A stretch of DNA of 38,586 nucleotides from Fictibacillus gelatini DSM 15865 (GCF_000430745.1 NZ_AUMP01000006.1:1-38586), one strand, 5' to 3'; shown: positions 24,633 to 33,816, counted from the first letter of the stretch. A program made the numbers and translations. The notes: generated from the sequence alone by a model not told the origin.

Positions 24633-25568
24633 ATGCTTTTTTTTATTACAGATGATGATGTCGCCGTTCGCTCGATGCTCGCTGAGATCATTGAAGACGA
24701 GGATCTCGGGGAAGTGGTCGGGGAAGCTGATGACGGCTCATTGGTTAATGGGCAAATACTGAACTTGAAAAAAGTAGACATTTTATTAATTGACTTGTTA
24801 ATGCCGAATCGGGACGGCATTGAAACGATTCGCTCGCTCACACCGGATTTCAATGGGAAAATCATCATGATTTCCCAGGTTGAGTCAAAAGAGCTGATAA
24901 GTGAAGCCTATTCTCTTGGCACTGAATACTACATTACAAAGCCAATCAACAAAATCGAAGTATGCACCGTCATCCGGAAAGTGATCGAACGGATTCGGCT
25001 GGAACGGTCGCTACATGACATTCACAAATCCTTAAACTCGGTCCTGAAATTGGAACGTCCGGACAATCGGATAAAGCCTTCGTCTACCGACAAACAGATA
25101 CGACCATCCGTTCATTTTCTATTGTCAGAATTAGGAATGGCCGGGGAAAGCGGGAGCAAAGATTTGCTCGATATGGTCGATTATTTATATCAATACGAAC
25201 AAGAAGAGCGGTTCCAAAAGGGCTTCCCTTCACTTAAAGAGATTTTTGTGCATTTAGCTGAAAAACGGCTCGGCACCACTGCCACGGAAACAGAAATAAG
25301 AAAGGAGATCAAAGCTTCTGAACAGCGCGTCCGCCGGGCGATCTATCAGTCTTTGAACTATATGGCGTCATTAGGTCTTGAGGATTTTTCTAATTGGAAA
25401 TTTGAGAATTACGCCCCAACCTTTTTTGACTTCGCTACGGTCCGGGCAAAAATGAATGAGTTAAAGAATGGTTCGCCTTCGTCCGCTTCCCTCACCCGCA
25501 TCAATACAAAAAAATTCATTCAAGTTCTTTATTATGAAGCAAAGCGGGTGCGATTGGAAATGAAATAA
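24633..25568 (+). CDS. glnL: Response regulator GlnL (YcbB-like)
   Basis: The N-terminal receiver domain (residues about 1-120) has the acidic pair in FFITDDDVAVRSML, the phosphorylated Asp in DILLIDLLMPNRDG, Ser/Thr near MISQVES and Lys in YYITKPINKIE. The C-terminal 170 residues (RPSVHFLLSELGMAGESGSK to IQVLYYEAKRVRLEM) match the YcbB/GlnL DNA-binding domain rather than a common winged helix. The ATG at 24633 is four bases after the glnK stop with AAAGGG upstream; the pair is one operon. In Bacillus subtilis GlnL activates glsA-glnT when glutamine is present; here no glnT transporter gene is adjacent. Confidence 0.9.
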   Translation: MLFFITDDDVAVRSMLAEIIEDEDLGEVVGEADDGSLVNGQILNLKKVDILLIDLLMPNRDGIETIRSLTPDFNGKIIMISQVESKELISEAYSLGTEYYITKPINKIEVCTVIRKVIERIRLERSLHDIHKSLNSVLKLERPDNRIKPSSTDKQIRPSVHFLLSELGMAGESGSKDLLDMVDYLYQYEQEERFQKGFPSLKEIFVHLAEKRLGTTATETEIRKEIKASEQRVRRAIYQSLNYMASLGLEDFSNWKFENYAPTFFDFATVRAKMNELKNGSPSSASLTRINTKKFIQVLYYEAKRVRLEMK

Positions 25569-25587
25569 ACCACATTATGATAGAATG

Positions 25588-25630
25588 CCCTGAGGTATTG
25601 CCGGCAATGGCAAAACCTCGGGGTCTTTTT
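25588..25630 (+). terminator. Terminator of glnK-glnL
   Basis: The arms CCCTGAGGTATTGCC and GGCAAAACCTCGGGG enclose a short loop and are followed by TCTTTTT. Confidence 0.88.
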
Positions 25631-25987
25631 GTGGGGAATGCCAGTCGGCGTATTATCATTCAACAACTCTCCAAAATCAATTTTTTCTGCCATCTTTGAA
25701 TCACCTCTGCTACAATGTTATTGGTTTGCTGAAAAAAGACTAAAAATCAGGATCAATGAAATTTGTGATTTTATCAGCGGATATGGTGTGTTACATTTGT
25801 ATGGGATTAAAAATAGCAACTTCTCTCTATAGCAGAAATGGTGTTAGTACAAGCTTCTATCTTCGAATGAGGCGGTGTCTTATTACAAAAATCGTTATTT
25901 TATTGAACTTGATGAACCTGTTTAAGAATATCGCAAGCAATAGCTGAACATACTAAAAGCTTATCCCTTGCAGTTATTGGAGGATTG
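25631..25987. other. Gap upstream of brnQ, no gene recognised
   Basis: About 350 bases with two short overlapping plus-strand frames (25629-25832 and 25756-25947) that have no ribosome binding site and no family resemblance. I looked for the T-box AGGGTGGNACCGCG sequence and did not find it. Confidence 0.35.
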
Positions 25988-25990
25988 ATG

Positions 25991-27343
25991 ATGTCAAAAA
26001 AAGTTTCTTCTTCTTTTATCCTAATTTTAGGATTAATGTTATTTGCATTGTTTTTCGGAGCGGGAAATTTAATTTTTCCCCCTATGCTTGGCCAAATGGC
26101 TGGAAAGAATGTATGGATAGCCAATGCGGGTTTCTTAGTTACCGGAGTGGGTCTGCCATTGTTAGCAATTACTGCATTTGTTTTCTCAGGTAAAAATAAT
26201 TTGCAATCTTTAGCCAGTCGGGTGCATCCGTTGTTTGGCATCGTATTTACGACTGTTCTCTATCTGGCAATCGGCCCTTGTTTCGCTATTCCGAGATCCG
26301 GAAATGTATCGTTTGAAATCGGAGTTAAACCTTTTTTATCCAATCATGCAAGCCCTGTTGCATTAATCTTATTTACCATCTTATTTTTCACGGTTGCTTG
26401 CTTGTTGTCACTTAATCCTACAAAAATTATCGATGTAGTTGGAAAATTTCTAACTCCTATTAAATTGTCATTTATCGGATTGCTCGTCGTTGTAGCTCTC
26501 GTTCATCCAATTGGAAAATTTCAAGCGCCTTCTGAAGATTATACATCACATGCATTTTTTAAAGGCTTTCAAGAAGGATATTTAACGCTTGATGCACTTG
26601 TCGCTTTTGTTTTTGGAATCATTATTGTAAATGCAATTAAAGAAAAAGGCGTTTCTAATAAAAAACAGCTGTTGATTATTTGTGCCAAAGCAATGGCTAT
26701 TGCTGCTGCACTCCTGGCTCTTATCTACACGTCCCTTTCCTATATGGGCGCTTCTAGCGTTGAAAAGCTAGGTCTTTTAGAAAATGGGGCTGAGGTTTTA
26801 GCCAGGGTTTCATCCTACTACTTCGGATCTTACGGCTCCATTTTATTGGGCTTAATGATTACGGTAGCATGTTTGACAACGAGTGTAGGGCTTATCACTG
26901 CTTGCTCTTCATTTTTTCATGGATTGTTTCCAAACGTCTCTTATAAAAAAATTGCTATCATTTTATCTATGTTTAGCACACTTGTAGCAAATATAGGGTT
27001 AACACAGCTAATTAAGGTTTCAATGCCTGTATTAATGACTTTGTATCCTATTGCTATTTCTTTATTATTTTTGACATTTTTACATTCCGTATTTAAAGGG
27101 AAAGCGGAAGTGTATCAAGGCAGTTTGACATTGACATTTATCGTTAGCCTATTTGATGGCTTGAATGCAGCTGGAATAAAAATTGAAGTCATTCATCATT
27201 TTTTCACTCAGTTTCTTCCCCTGTATAACGTAGGGTTAGGGTGGCTGCTTCCTTCGATTTTAGGAGGAGTTGCCGGCTATTTATTTAGTATATTGCGAAA
27301 AAAAATAATCGTAGTGCTTGCAAAGCTCAATGAAATAAAATGA
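25991..27343 (+). CDS. brnQ: Branched-chain amino acid transport carrier (BrnQ/BraB type)
   Basis: The 450-residue protein has about twelve hydrophobic segments and the family signatures FALFFGAGNLIFPPMLGQMA near the start and AIGPCFAIPRSGNVSFEIGV near residue 100. It imports leucine, isoleucine and valine with sodium or protons. Two ATG codons stand in tandem (25988 and 25991), after GGAGG at 25979-25983; the second has better spacing. The gene is monocistronic between the glnL terminator and its own terminator. Confidence 0.93.
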   Translation: MSKKVSSSFILILGLMLFALFFGAGNLIFPPMLGQMAGKNVWIANAGFLVTGVGLPLLAITAFVFSGKNNLQSLASRVHPLFGIVFTTVLYLAIGPCFAIPRSGNVSFEIGVKPFLSNHASPVALILFTILFFTVACLLSLNPTKIIDVVGKFLTPIKLSFIGLLVVVALVHPIGKFQAPSEDYTSHAFFKGFQEGYLTLDALVAFVFGIIIVNAIKEKGVSNKKQLLIICAKAMAIAAALLALIYTSLSYMGASSVEKLGLLENGAEVLARVSSYYFGSYGSILLGLMITVACLTTSVGLITACSSFFHGLFPNVSYKKIAIILSMFSTLVANIGLTQLIKVSMPVLMTLYPIAISLLFLTFLHSVFKGKAEVYQGSLTLTFIVSLFDGLNAAGIKIEVIHHFFTQFLPLYNVGLGWLLPSILGGVAGYLFSILRKKIIVVLAKLNEIK

Positions 27344-27440
27344 GTGATCATCGATCTAGAAAAAATAGTCGAAATTTTATAACTGTGTTGGATGGCCTGG
27401 CTCCTGTCTCAGGTCATTACGAGTAAAAATAATTAAATTA

Positions 27441-27475
27441 AAACATGCCTCCCACGGGGCATGTTTTTCTTTTTA
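27441..27475 (+). terminator. Terminator downstream of brnQ
   Basis: AAACATGCC and GGCATGTTT pair around a short loop and a T-rich tail follows. Confidence 0.85.
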
Positions 27476-27505
27476 ATGTTCAACTTGTGCAGATTTTTAA
27501 AAATA

Positions 27506-27534
27506 TTGTACCATTTTTTATTCTATGATAAGAT
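27506..27534 (+). promoter_or_regulatory. Promoter of the galactonate operon
   Basis: TTGTAC (27506-27511) and TAAGAT (27529-27534) are spaced by 17 bases, a good sigma-A arrangement. The expected start of transcription falls at about 27541, right at the operator repeat. Confidence 0.6.
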
Positions 27535-27542
27535 GAAAGCAT

Positions 27543-27576
27543 AATTCACATATAGATATTGAATTCACATATGTGA
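27543..27576 (+). promoter_or_regulatory. Operator candidate: direct repeat AATTCACATAT and palindrome TCACATATGTGA
   Basis: AATTCACATAT occurs at 27543-27553 and again at 27562-27572, 19 bases apart. The second copy extends into a perfect 12-bp palindrome, 27565-27576. Located just downstream of the -10 box, it would suit repression by the IclR-type protein encoded at the end of the operon. Confidence 0.55.
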
Positions 27577-27607
27577 TTTTCAACCATTGAAATTGGAGGA
27601 TCTAAAA

Positions 27608-28561
27608 GTGGATGTAATTACTCTTGGAGAAACAATGGTCGCCTTTACGCCTGCCACCAACGGCCTATTGAGATATGCCCGCAACTTTTCCGCAAAATAC
27701 GCGGGAGCTGAATCGAATGTTGCGATCGCTCTTTCCCGTTTAGGACATCACGTTGGCTGGATCAGCAAAATTGGCGACGATGAATTCGGCAAAGGCCTGC
27801 TGTCATTTATTCGCGGCGAGGGCGTTGATGTAAGTCAGGTGGTAACGGACCCGGAAAATCCAACCGGCCTTTATTTTAAGGAGCTCTTACATCCTGATGA
27901 TGTGCGGGTTCACTACTATCGAAAATATTCTGCGGCAAGCACGTTCACGCCAGAAGATTTAAATGAGGACTATTTTGCAAAAGCGGCCTATTTGCATTTA
28001 ACAGGAATTACACCTGCCTTGAGCGAGTCCTGTTATCAAACGGTACATAAGTCGATTGAATTGGCAAAAAAACACGGGGTCAAAATCATTTTTGATCCGA
28101 ACTTGCGGAAAAAACTGTGGAGCGAAGAGAAAGCGCGCAAAGTGTTAGTAGAAATCGCTTCAATGGCCGATATCGTGCTGCCTGGCATTAGCGAAGGACA
28201 GTTTCTTTTCGGAAAAAAAGAGACAAAAGAGATTGCTGATTCTTTTCTTAAGATAGGCGCGTCCATTGTGGTAATTAAGCTAGGCGAAAAAGGCGCCTAT
28301 TTTGCAGCCTCCGAAGAAAGCGGATTCATCCCCGGATTCCCTGTCAAACAAGTCATCGACCCTGTCGGCGCTGGCGATGGATTTGCGGGAGGCTTTATCT
28401 CCGGCCTTCTCGACGGTTTAAGTCTTTCAGAAGCTGTAAAAAGGGGCTGCGCTATCGGGGCGATGGTCACTTCTGTCCATGGTGATGTCGAAGGGTTGCC
28501 TGACCGAAGGCTGTTAGAACAGTTTATAAATAAACGGGATGAAGATGACGTGCAAAGATAA
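27608..28561 (+). CDS. kdgK: 2-keto-3-deoxy sugar acid kinase (PfkB family, KdgK-like)
   Basis: The enzyme phosphorylates 2-keto-3-deoxy-gluconate or -galactonate at C6. The 317-residue PfkB protein starts VDVITLGETMVAFTP, contains GAESNVAIALSRLG and DEFGKGLLSFIRGEGVD, and has the ATP/anion-hole motif DPVGAGDGFAGGF with the catalytic Asp. The start is GTG 27608 with GGAGG nine bases upstream; upstream frame codons precede the binding site and are not used. It is the first gene of the operon. With a DgoD-like dehydratase downstream, the substrate is probably 2-keto-3-deoxygalactonate. Confidence 0.9.
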   Translation: MDVITLGETMVAFTPATNGLLRYARNFSAKYAGAESNVAIALSRLGHHVGWISKIGDDEFGKGLLSFIRGEGVDVSQVVTDPENPTGLYFKELLHPDDVRVHYYRKYSAASTFTPEDLNEDYFAKAAYLHLTGITPALSESCYQTVHKSIELAKKHGVKIIFDPNLRKKLWSEEKARKVLVEIASMADIVLPGISEGQFLFGKKETKEIADSFLKIGASIVVIKLGEKGAYFAASEESGFIPGFPVKQVIDPVGAGDGFAGGFISGLLDGLSLSEAVKRGCAIGAMVTSVHGDVEGLPDRRLLEQFINKRDEDDVQR

Positions 28562-28582
28562 ACTTGAAAGGAGCTAGATAAA

Positions 28583-29221
28583 ATGAAAGCGCTCGCGCAC
28601 ATTTTAGAACATAAAATTATCGCGATTATTCGAGGGGCCAATCCAGAGGATGTACTAGCCATTAGCCGCGCTTTAAAAGACGGCGGGGTTTCGATTTTAG
28701 AAATTACATTGAATTCACCAAAAGCATTGTCAACGATCGAAAAAGTTGCAGATGAATTTGGTGATGAAGTGTTAGTTGGTGCCGGGACCGTCCTTGATGC
28801 CGAATCAGCCCGGGCAGCGCTATTATCCGGAGCGAAATTTATCCTATCGCCTACAGTGAACAGGCAAACGATCGAAATGACGAAACGCTATGGCGCCGTC
28901 AGCATTCCTGGCGCATTGACGCCGACGGAAATTTTAACGGCCTACGAACATGGCGCGGACATCATTAAAGTGTTTCCCGCAAATGCGGTTGGCGTTTCCT
29001 ATATTAAAGATATTCACGGCCCGCTTCCCCATATCCCGCTCATGCCGACCGGCGGTGTCGATTTAACGAATATCGGCGGCTATTTCAGAGCGGGCGCAGT
29101 AGCCGCAGGGCTCGGAAGCTCTTTAGTCAACGCCAAACATCAAGTGACGGAATCATATTTAAACGATTTGACGGAGAAAGCGGCAGCTTTTGTTGCCGAA
29201 GTGAGCAAGTCGCTATCTTAA
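28583..29221 (+). CDS. eda: 2-keto-3-deoxy-6-phosphogluconate/galactonate aldolase
   Basis: This class I aldolase cleaves the phosphorylated keto-deoxy acid to pyruvate and glyceraldehyde 3-phosphate. The 212-residue protein has Arg in [12 protein letters not shown], the catalytic Glu in ILEITLNS, and the Schiff-base Lys in [24 protein letters not shown] is the phosphate-binding site. The ATG follows AAAGGAG with good spacing, 21 bases after the kinase gene. Orthologues act on KDPG and its galacto-epimer; the gene neighbourhood favours the galactonate route. Confidence 0.93.
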   Translation: MKALAHILEHKIIAIIRGANPEDVLAISRALKDGGVSILEITLNSPKALSTIEKVADEFGDEVLVGAGTVLDAESARAALLSGAKFILSPTVNRQTIEMTKRYGAVSIPGALTPTEILTAYEHGADIIKVFPANAVGVSYIKDIHGPLPHIPLMPTGGVDLTNIGGYFRAGAVAAGLGSSLVNAKHQVTESYLNDLTEKAAAFVAEVSKSLS

Positions 29222-29247
29222 TTTTAAAAGTACGAGGAGGAACCATA

Positions 29248-30396
29248 ATGAAAATTACTCATTTCGAACTGTATCAAGTCCCCCCGCGATGGCTTTTTTT
29301 AAAAATCGAAACAGACGAAGGAATTAGCGGATGGGGAGAACCCGTTATTGAAGGAAGAGCGGACACTGTCAGGACATGTGTGGAAGAGTTGATGGATTAT
29401 CTAATCGGAAAGGATCCGCTCCGCATTGAAGATCATTGGAACATGCTTTACCGCTCAGGCTTCTATCGCGGCGGCCCGATTTTGATGAGCGCCATTAGCG
29501 GAATTGACCAGGCGTTATGGGATATTAAAGGAAAATATTTCAACGCCCCCGTTTATCAGCTGCTTGGCGGTGCCTGCCGCGATTCGATCCGCGTCTATTC
29601 ATGGATTGGAGGCGATCGCCCGCATGACGTAGGCAAGGCGGCAAAAGAGGTCGTGGAACTTGGATTCACAGCCGTGAAAATGAACGGCACGGAAGAACTG
29701 CAATACATTGATTCCCATGAAAAAATCGACCAGGCTGTTGAACGGGTAGCCGCGGTTCGCGAAGCTGTCGGAAAATATGTCGGAATCGGGATTGATTTTC
29801 ATGGCCGCGTCCATAAACCGATGGCAAAAGTCCTCGCCAAAGAGCTGGAGCCATACCGTCCGATGTTCATTGAGGAGCCGGTGCTCTCTGAAAATAACGA
29901 GGCATTGAAAGAAATCGCCCAACATACAACGATTCCGATTGCAACAGGTGAAAGAATGTTTTCACGCTGGGATTTTAAACACGTGCTGTCAGATGGCCAT
30001 GTTGATATTATCCAGCCGGATCTTTCCCATGCGGGGGGCATCACGGAATGCAAAAAAATCGCCTCGATGGCGGAAGCGTATGATGTCGCATTGGCGCCTC
30101 ATTGCCCGCTCGGCCCGATCGCTCTTGCCGCCTGCCTGCACGTTGATGCCACCAGCCATAACGCTTTTATTCAAGAACAGAGCCTTGGCATTCACTACAA
30201 TAAAGGCAGTGATTTGCTTGATTATTTAGCCGATCCTTCTGTTTTTGAATACAAAGACGGCTATGTGCAAATCCCGCAAAAACCGGGGCTCGGAATTGAA
30301 ATCAACGAAGATCATGTAAAGAGAATGGCAGAAGTCGGCCATCGCTGGCGCAATCCCGTTTGGCGGCATAACGACGGAAGCATCGCTGAATGGTAA
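29248..30396 (+). CDS. dgoD: D-galactonate dehydratase
   Basis: The enzyme dehydrates D-galactonate to 2-keto-3-deoxygalactonate. The 382-residue enolase-superfamily protein is very like Escherichia coli DgoD along its length. Matching stretches are [40 protein letters not shown] and [20 protein letters not shown]. Metal ligands and acid/base residues are seen as Asp and His in [11 protein letters not shown], Glu in FIEEPVL, Glu in ATGERMFSR and His in [11 protein letters not shown]. The ATG follows GAGGAGG by nine bases. It is the third gene of the operon. Confidence 0.94.
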   Translation: MKITHFELYQVPPRWLFLKIETDEGISGWGEPVIEGRADTVRTCVEELMDYLIGKDPLRIEDHWNMLYRSGFYRGGPILMSAISGIDQALWDIKGKYFNAPVYQLLGGACRDSIRVYSWIGGDRPHDVGKAAKEVVELGFTAVKMNGTEELQYIDSHEKIDQAVERVAAVREAVGKYVGIGIDFHGRVHKPMAKVLAKELEPYRPMFIEEPVLSENNEALKEIAQHTTIPIATGERMFSRWDFKHVLSDGHVDIIQPDLSHAGGITECKKIASMAEAYDVALAPHCPLGPIALAACLHVDATSHNAFIQEQSLGIHYNKGSDLLDYLADPSVFEYKDGYVQIPQKPGLGIEINEDHVKRMAEVGHRWRNPVWRHNDGSIAEW

Positions 30397-30427
30397 CAAT
30401 GCATTGATTTAACCTTCATAGCCCGGG

Positions 30428-30447
30428 AAGGAAACTTTTCCTTCCCT
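30428..30447 (+). other. Hairpin between dgoD and the transporter gene
   Basis: GGAAGGAAA and TTTCCTTCC form a short perfect stem with a two-base loop. It lacks a T-run, so I read it as an mRNA stability or processing hairpin inside the operon rather than a terminator. Confidence 0.45.
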
Positions 30448-30468
30448 CTACAAAGAAAGGAGATTACT

Positions 30469-31788
30469 ATGAATCAACCATTGAGTCAAAATCAACCAAC
30501 AGGGCAACAAAAACGAAAGCCAACTCGTGTCCGTTATGGCGTTTTAGCACTCATTTTTGTAAGCGTTGTAATTAATTATATGGATCGAAGCAATATCTCT
30601 GTTGCGGCTTCTGCGATTAGTGATGATTTAAAATTAACTTCCGTTCAGCTCGGGTTGATTTTTTCCGCTTTTGGCTGGGCTTATGCAGCCCTGCAATTGC
30701 CTGGCGGATGGCTTATCGACCGATTGGGAACGCGGGTCATGTACGCGGTAAGCCTATTTACATGGTCGCTTGCTACACTTCTTCAAGGAGTGGTTAGAGG
30801 ATTCGGAGCACTATTCAGTTTACGTTTAGGAGTGGGGATATTTGAAGCGCCGGCTTTTCCTATAAACAACCGGGTCGTTACAAGCTGGTTTCCAGAACGT
30901 GAACGAGCTTCGGCAATCGCCATGTATACGTCCGGCCAGTTTGTCGGATTAGCATTTTTAACTCCTCTCCTAACGATGATTCAAGATGCGTTCGGATGGA
31001 GAGGCCTGTTTATCATTACCGGAATGATCGGCATGGTCTGGGCCGGCATCTGGTATTTTGTTTATCGCGATCCGTTAAAAAGCAAAAAAGCGAATCAAGA
31101 AGAGCTCAAGTTGATTAAAGAAGGCGGCGGACTGATTGAAGGTACCGATTCAAAACAGGCCGAAAAGAAACCATTCCGCTGGGGTGATTTCGGCAAGGTA
31201 TTCAGTTACCGAAAGCTGTGGGGCATTTATTTAGGGCAATTTGCCGTGAACTCTACGTTATGGTTCTTTTTAACATGGTTCCCGACCTATTTAGTCCAAT
31301 ATCGGCATCTTGATTTCATCAAGTCCGGATTTCTCGCCTCCCTTCCGTTCCTTGCAGCGTTTTGCGGTGTTTTAATTTCCGGATTTTTTTCGGATTTCTT
31401 AGTGAAGAAAGGTGCATCCATGGGGGTTGCGCGTAAAACCCCGATCATATGCGGCTTGCTTCTTTCTGTAGCCATTATCGGGGCAAATTATGTGAATAGT
31501 ACGGCACTCATTATTTTGTTTATGACGATCGCTTTCTTCGGAAATGGGCTGGCCTCGATTACGTGGTCATTGGTTTCCGCCCTTGCTCCCGCCCGGCTCG
31601 TTGGTCTTACAGGAGGTGCCTTTAACTTCATTGGAAACCTGGCGTCTATCATTGTTCCTCTCGTGATCGGCTACCTCGCAAAAGGCGGCAACTTTGCCCC
31701 GGCTTTAGCATTCATTGCTGTTTTAGCGCTATTAGGGGCACTTTCTTATATCTTTTTAGTCGGAAAAGTAGAAAGAATAGAAGAGTAA
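30469..31788 (+). CDS. MFS transporter of the ACS family (DgoT/ExuT-like)
   Basis: The 439-residue protein should have twelve membrane helices. Family signatures are VINYMDRSNISVAASAISDD in helix 1, GWAYAALQLPGGWLIDRLGT between helices 2 and 3, and GIFEAPAFPINNRVV in helix 4, all typical of anion:cation symporters that import hexonates and hexuronates with protons. Its place behind dgoD makes D-galactonate the likely substrate. The ATG follows AAAGGAG. The 72-base gap after dgoD has a small GGAAGGAAACTTTTCCTTCC hairpin that could modulate expression but not clearly end it. Confidence 0.9.
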   Translation: MNQPLSQNQPTGQQKRKPTRVRYGVLALIFVSVVINYMDRSNISVAASAISDDLKLTSVQLGLIFSAFGWAYAALQLPGGWLIDRLGTRVMYAVSLFTWSLATLLQGVVRGFGALFSLRLGVGIFEAPAFPINNRVVTSWFPERERASAIAMYTSGQFVGLAFLTPLLTMIQDAFGWRGLFIITGMIGMVWAGIWYFVYRDPLKSKKANQEELKLIKEGGGLIEGTDSKQAEKKPFRWGDFGKVFSYRKLWGIYLGQFAVNSTLWFFLTWFPTYLVQYRHLDFIKSGFLASLPFLAAFCGVLISGFFSDFLVKKGASMGVARKTPIICGLLLSVAIIGANYVNSTALIILFMTIAFFGNGLASITWSLVSALAPARLVGLTGGAFNFIGNLASIIVPLVIGYLAKGGNFAPALAFIAVLALLGALSYIFLVGKVERIEE

Positions 31789-31882
31789 TCGTTTCATCAT
31801 CCCGCTATATCGCATTTTACAAAGTTTTGCTATTCGATTACACTTATAATTGAAAAATAATGCGCGAATAGGTGATCAAACC

Positions 31883-32641
31883 ATGTCGGTAAAGTCAGCA
31901 ATAAGGGTAATGGAAATCCTCGAACTTTTAGCCAATCACCCTGAAGGTTTGACGGTGAAAGAAATAAGCGAATCCCTTTCTTTTCCGCAAAGCAGCACGT
32001 TTAATTTAATGCAATCGATGTATAATAAATCGTATGTCAAACAAGATCCATTCAAACGGTATAAATTAGGGCCGAAACTGATTGAAATCGGAATGCGGAC
32101 GCTGGAATCGATTGACTTGCATTCTGAAAGCCAGCCGTTTTTAATGGAGCTGATGAAAAAAACGGAGGAAACGGTATTTCTTGCGATCCTTTCAGAAACT
32201 GAAATTATTTACGTTTCTAAAATCCCGAGCAACCGCTCCATTCAGACTAGCGCTCAAATCGGGCTGCGAAAGCCCCTTTATTCAACCGGCTTAGGAAAAG
32301 CATTTTTGGCGTTTATGCCGAAAGAAGAACGGGAGCAAATTCTTGAACAAATTACATTGACGCCTTTTACGGCCAAAACGATCACCAATCGGAAACAACT
32401 TGAAGAACAGCTGGACTTTTTTGCTAAAAGCGGCTATTCCATTGATGACGAAGAAGGAGAAGAAGGCTTATACTGCATTGCCTGCCCTGTTTTTGACGCC
32501 AGCCATAAAGTCGCAGCAGCCATAAGCGTCGCAGGGCCGAAAGAAAGAATGCTAGCCCGCAGAGATTTTATCGTCGAGCAGACGAAACTTACAGCAAATA
32601 AAATCTCTTCCAACATTGGGGCTTACTCCATTGAGAAATGA
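31883..32641 (+). CDS. IclR family transcriptional regulator
   Basis: The N-terminal winged helix (residues about 5-65) reads SAIRVMEILELLANHPEGLT and VKEISESLSFPQSSTFNLMQ, and the C-terminal effector domain has YSTGLGKAFLAFMP and GLYCIACPVFDASHKVAAAI. This domain order is the IclR type, whose members often regulate sugar acid operons. ATG 31883 follows AGGTGA by seven bases; an upstream in-frame TTG at 31850 is less likely. Its location as the last gene of the galactonate operon suggests that it controls the operon through the operator at 27543-27576 with galactonate or its keto-deoxy product as effector. Confidence 0.92.
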   Translation: MSVKSAIRVMEILELLANHPEGLTVKEISESLSFPQSSTFNLMQSMYNKSYVKQDPFKRYKLGPKLIEIGMRTLESIDLHSESQPFLMELMKKTEETVFLAILSETEIIYVSKIPSNRSIQTSAQIGLRKPLYSTGLGKAFLAFMPKEEREQILEQITLTPFTAKTITNRKQLEEQLDFFAKSGYSIDDEEGEEGLYCIACPVFDASHKVAAAISVAGPKERMLARRDFIVEQTKLTANKISSNIGAYSIEK

Positions 32642-32685
32642 CCGGAATCGGTGAATTGCTGTATTTTGGAAATTTTTCGGTTATC

Positions 32686-32737
32686 GGCTGATAAATTACT
32701 AAAAGTGGCCGATATTCGTCAAAAATTGGCTGATAAA
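32686..32737. repeat. Three-unit 21-bp periodic repeat (GGCTGATAAA family)
   Basis: GGCTGATAAA begins at 32686 and 32728, and the variant GGCCGATATT at 32707, so the spacing is exactly 21 bases twice. The units lie between the IclR stop and a terminator. Confidence 0.7.
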
Positions 32738-32770
32738 TAGCGAACGAAACACCGCTTTGGCAACTACCTA

Positions 32771-32811
32771 GAAGAAGAGAGTCCAACAGCATATGTTGGG
32801 CTCTCTTCTTC
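32771..32811 (+). terminator. Terminator downstream of the iclR-type gene
   Basis: An 18-base-pair stem with only one wobble pair (left arm GAAGAAGAGAGTCCAACA) is followed by T-rich sequence. It lies 130 bases after the IclR stop and probably ends the galactonate operon. Confidence 0.92.
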
Positions 32812-33012
32812 GTCTTTCTTTTCAATTGAATTGACTTTGATCACTTCAACCGATTGGAGATCGAGGATTTCCTTCATTTTTCCTGGTAAAAAATATCGAT
32901 GTCCCAGGGTATTCGGATGATAGATTCAAGCTCCTAATAATTAGATTAATGTTCATAGCTCTATAAATCGGATAATTGTATGTCAATTCAACTCCTTTTT
33001 TAAATAAATGTG
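32812..33012. other. Intergenic, no gene seen
   Basis: AT-rich DNA between the terminator and the MerR promoter. A minus-strand open frame here has no ribosome binding site or family match. Confidence 0.3.
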
Positions 33013-33043
33013 TTGACTCTTTCCTTAGAGGATACTTTAGTAT
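33013..33043 (+). promoter_or_regulatory. MerR-type promoter with a 19-bp spacer
   Basis: TTGACT (33013-33018) and TAGTAT (33038-33043) are spaced by 19 bases rather than 17, the feature of promoters that MerR-family activators untwist. The spacer has the small dyad TCCTTAGAGGA at its centre. Confidence 0.6.
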
Positions 33044-33069
33044 AAAAAGCAATGAAAGGAGGAGAAGTA

Positions 33070-33816
33070 ATGTACACCGTTCATGAAGTTGCAAAACTAG
33101 CTCATACCACAGTAAAGACGTTACATCATTATCACAAAATAGGTCTTTTGATTCCAGAACAAACGACAGAAGCCGGCTATCGTTTATACAGCAAAAAAGA
33201 TTTAGAACGATTACAACAAATTCTATTTTACAAAGAAATGGATTTTTCTCTTAAGGAAATTAAGCAATTATTAGATGGGGAAATTGACAGGGAGAATACA
33301 TTGATACAACAAAGGAAATTACTGGAACAAAAAATCAATCGATTTAAAGGACTGATCAATACGATTAATTCCTCCATCAAAAGTGCCAAAGAAGGAAGCG
33401 ATTTAGATATGGAAACCATGTTTAAAGGGTTTGAGACTGAAGAAGAATGGAAAGAAGCCTTAAAGGACCAAAATGAACATTTGAAAAAAGAATATGATTT
33501 TAGCTTGTCAAATCAAACAATCGATGTAGAGTCAATGAACGACTCAGCCATGGAAGCACTGTCATTTAATGAAGATATGATTCGGTTCTTACAAGAAGGG
33601 TTCTCCGCAAATGATCCAAAAGTCTTTGAACGTGTAAAAAAACATTTATCAATTTTAGAAAAAAAAGGGCAACCCTCAACACCGCAAGATTTTCTAAATC
33701 AGACAGAGTTTTTCATTGTTGACGACTTTCATAGAAATATGTTTGAGCAATGGCAGGTGGGTTACACTTATTTTTTAAATAAGGTAGCAGCTAATTATTT
33801 GGCAAATATGAAATAG
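33070..33816 (+). CDS. MerR family regulator with C-terminal TipAS-type domain
   Basis: The N-terminal MerR helix-turn-helix and wing (residues about 1-70) read YTVHEVAKLAHTTVKTLHHY, HKIGLLIPEQTTEAGYRLYS and KKDLERLQQILFYKEM. A coiled-coil dimer helix follows (about 80-110). The C-terminal about 130 residues (MFKGFETEEEWKEALKDQNE to YTYFLNKVAANYL) are like the antibiotic-binding TipAS domain of TipA and Mta. ATG 33070 follows GGAGG; a GTG or ATG further upstream would cover that site. No transporter gene is adjacent, so it probably controls its own promoter and a remote target. The 19-bp-spacer promoter supports self-regulation. Confidence 0.88.
   Translation: MYTVHEVAKLAHTTVKTLHHYHKIGLLIPEQTTEAGYRLYSKKDLERLQQILFYKEMDFSLKEIKQLLDGEIDRENTLIQQRKLLEQKINRFKGLINTINSSIKSAKEGSDLDMETMFKGFETEEEWKEALKDQNEHLKKEYDFSLSNQTIDVESMNDSAMEALSFNEDMIRFLQEGFSANDPKVFERVKKHLSILEKKGQPSTPQDFLNQTEFFIVDDFHRNMFEQWQVGYTYFLNKVAANYLANMK

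Noticed and set aside
25631-25987. T-box or riboswitch leader for brnQ
   Set aside because: The conserved T-box sequence, an attenuator stem close to the start codon and a T-run are all missing.
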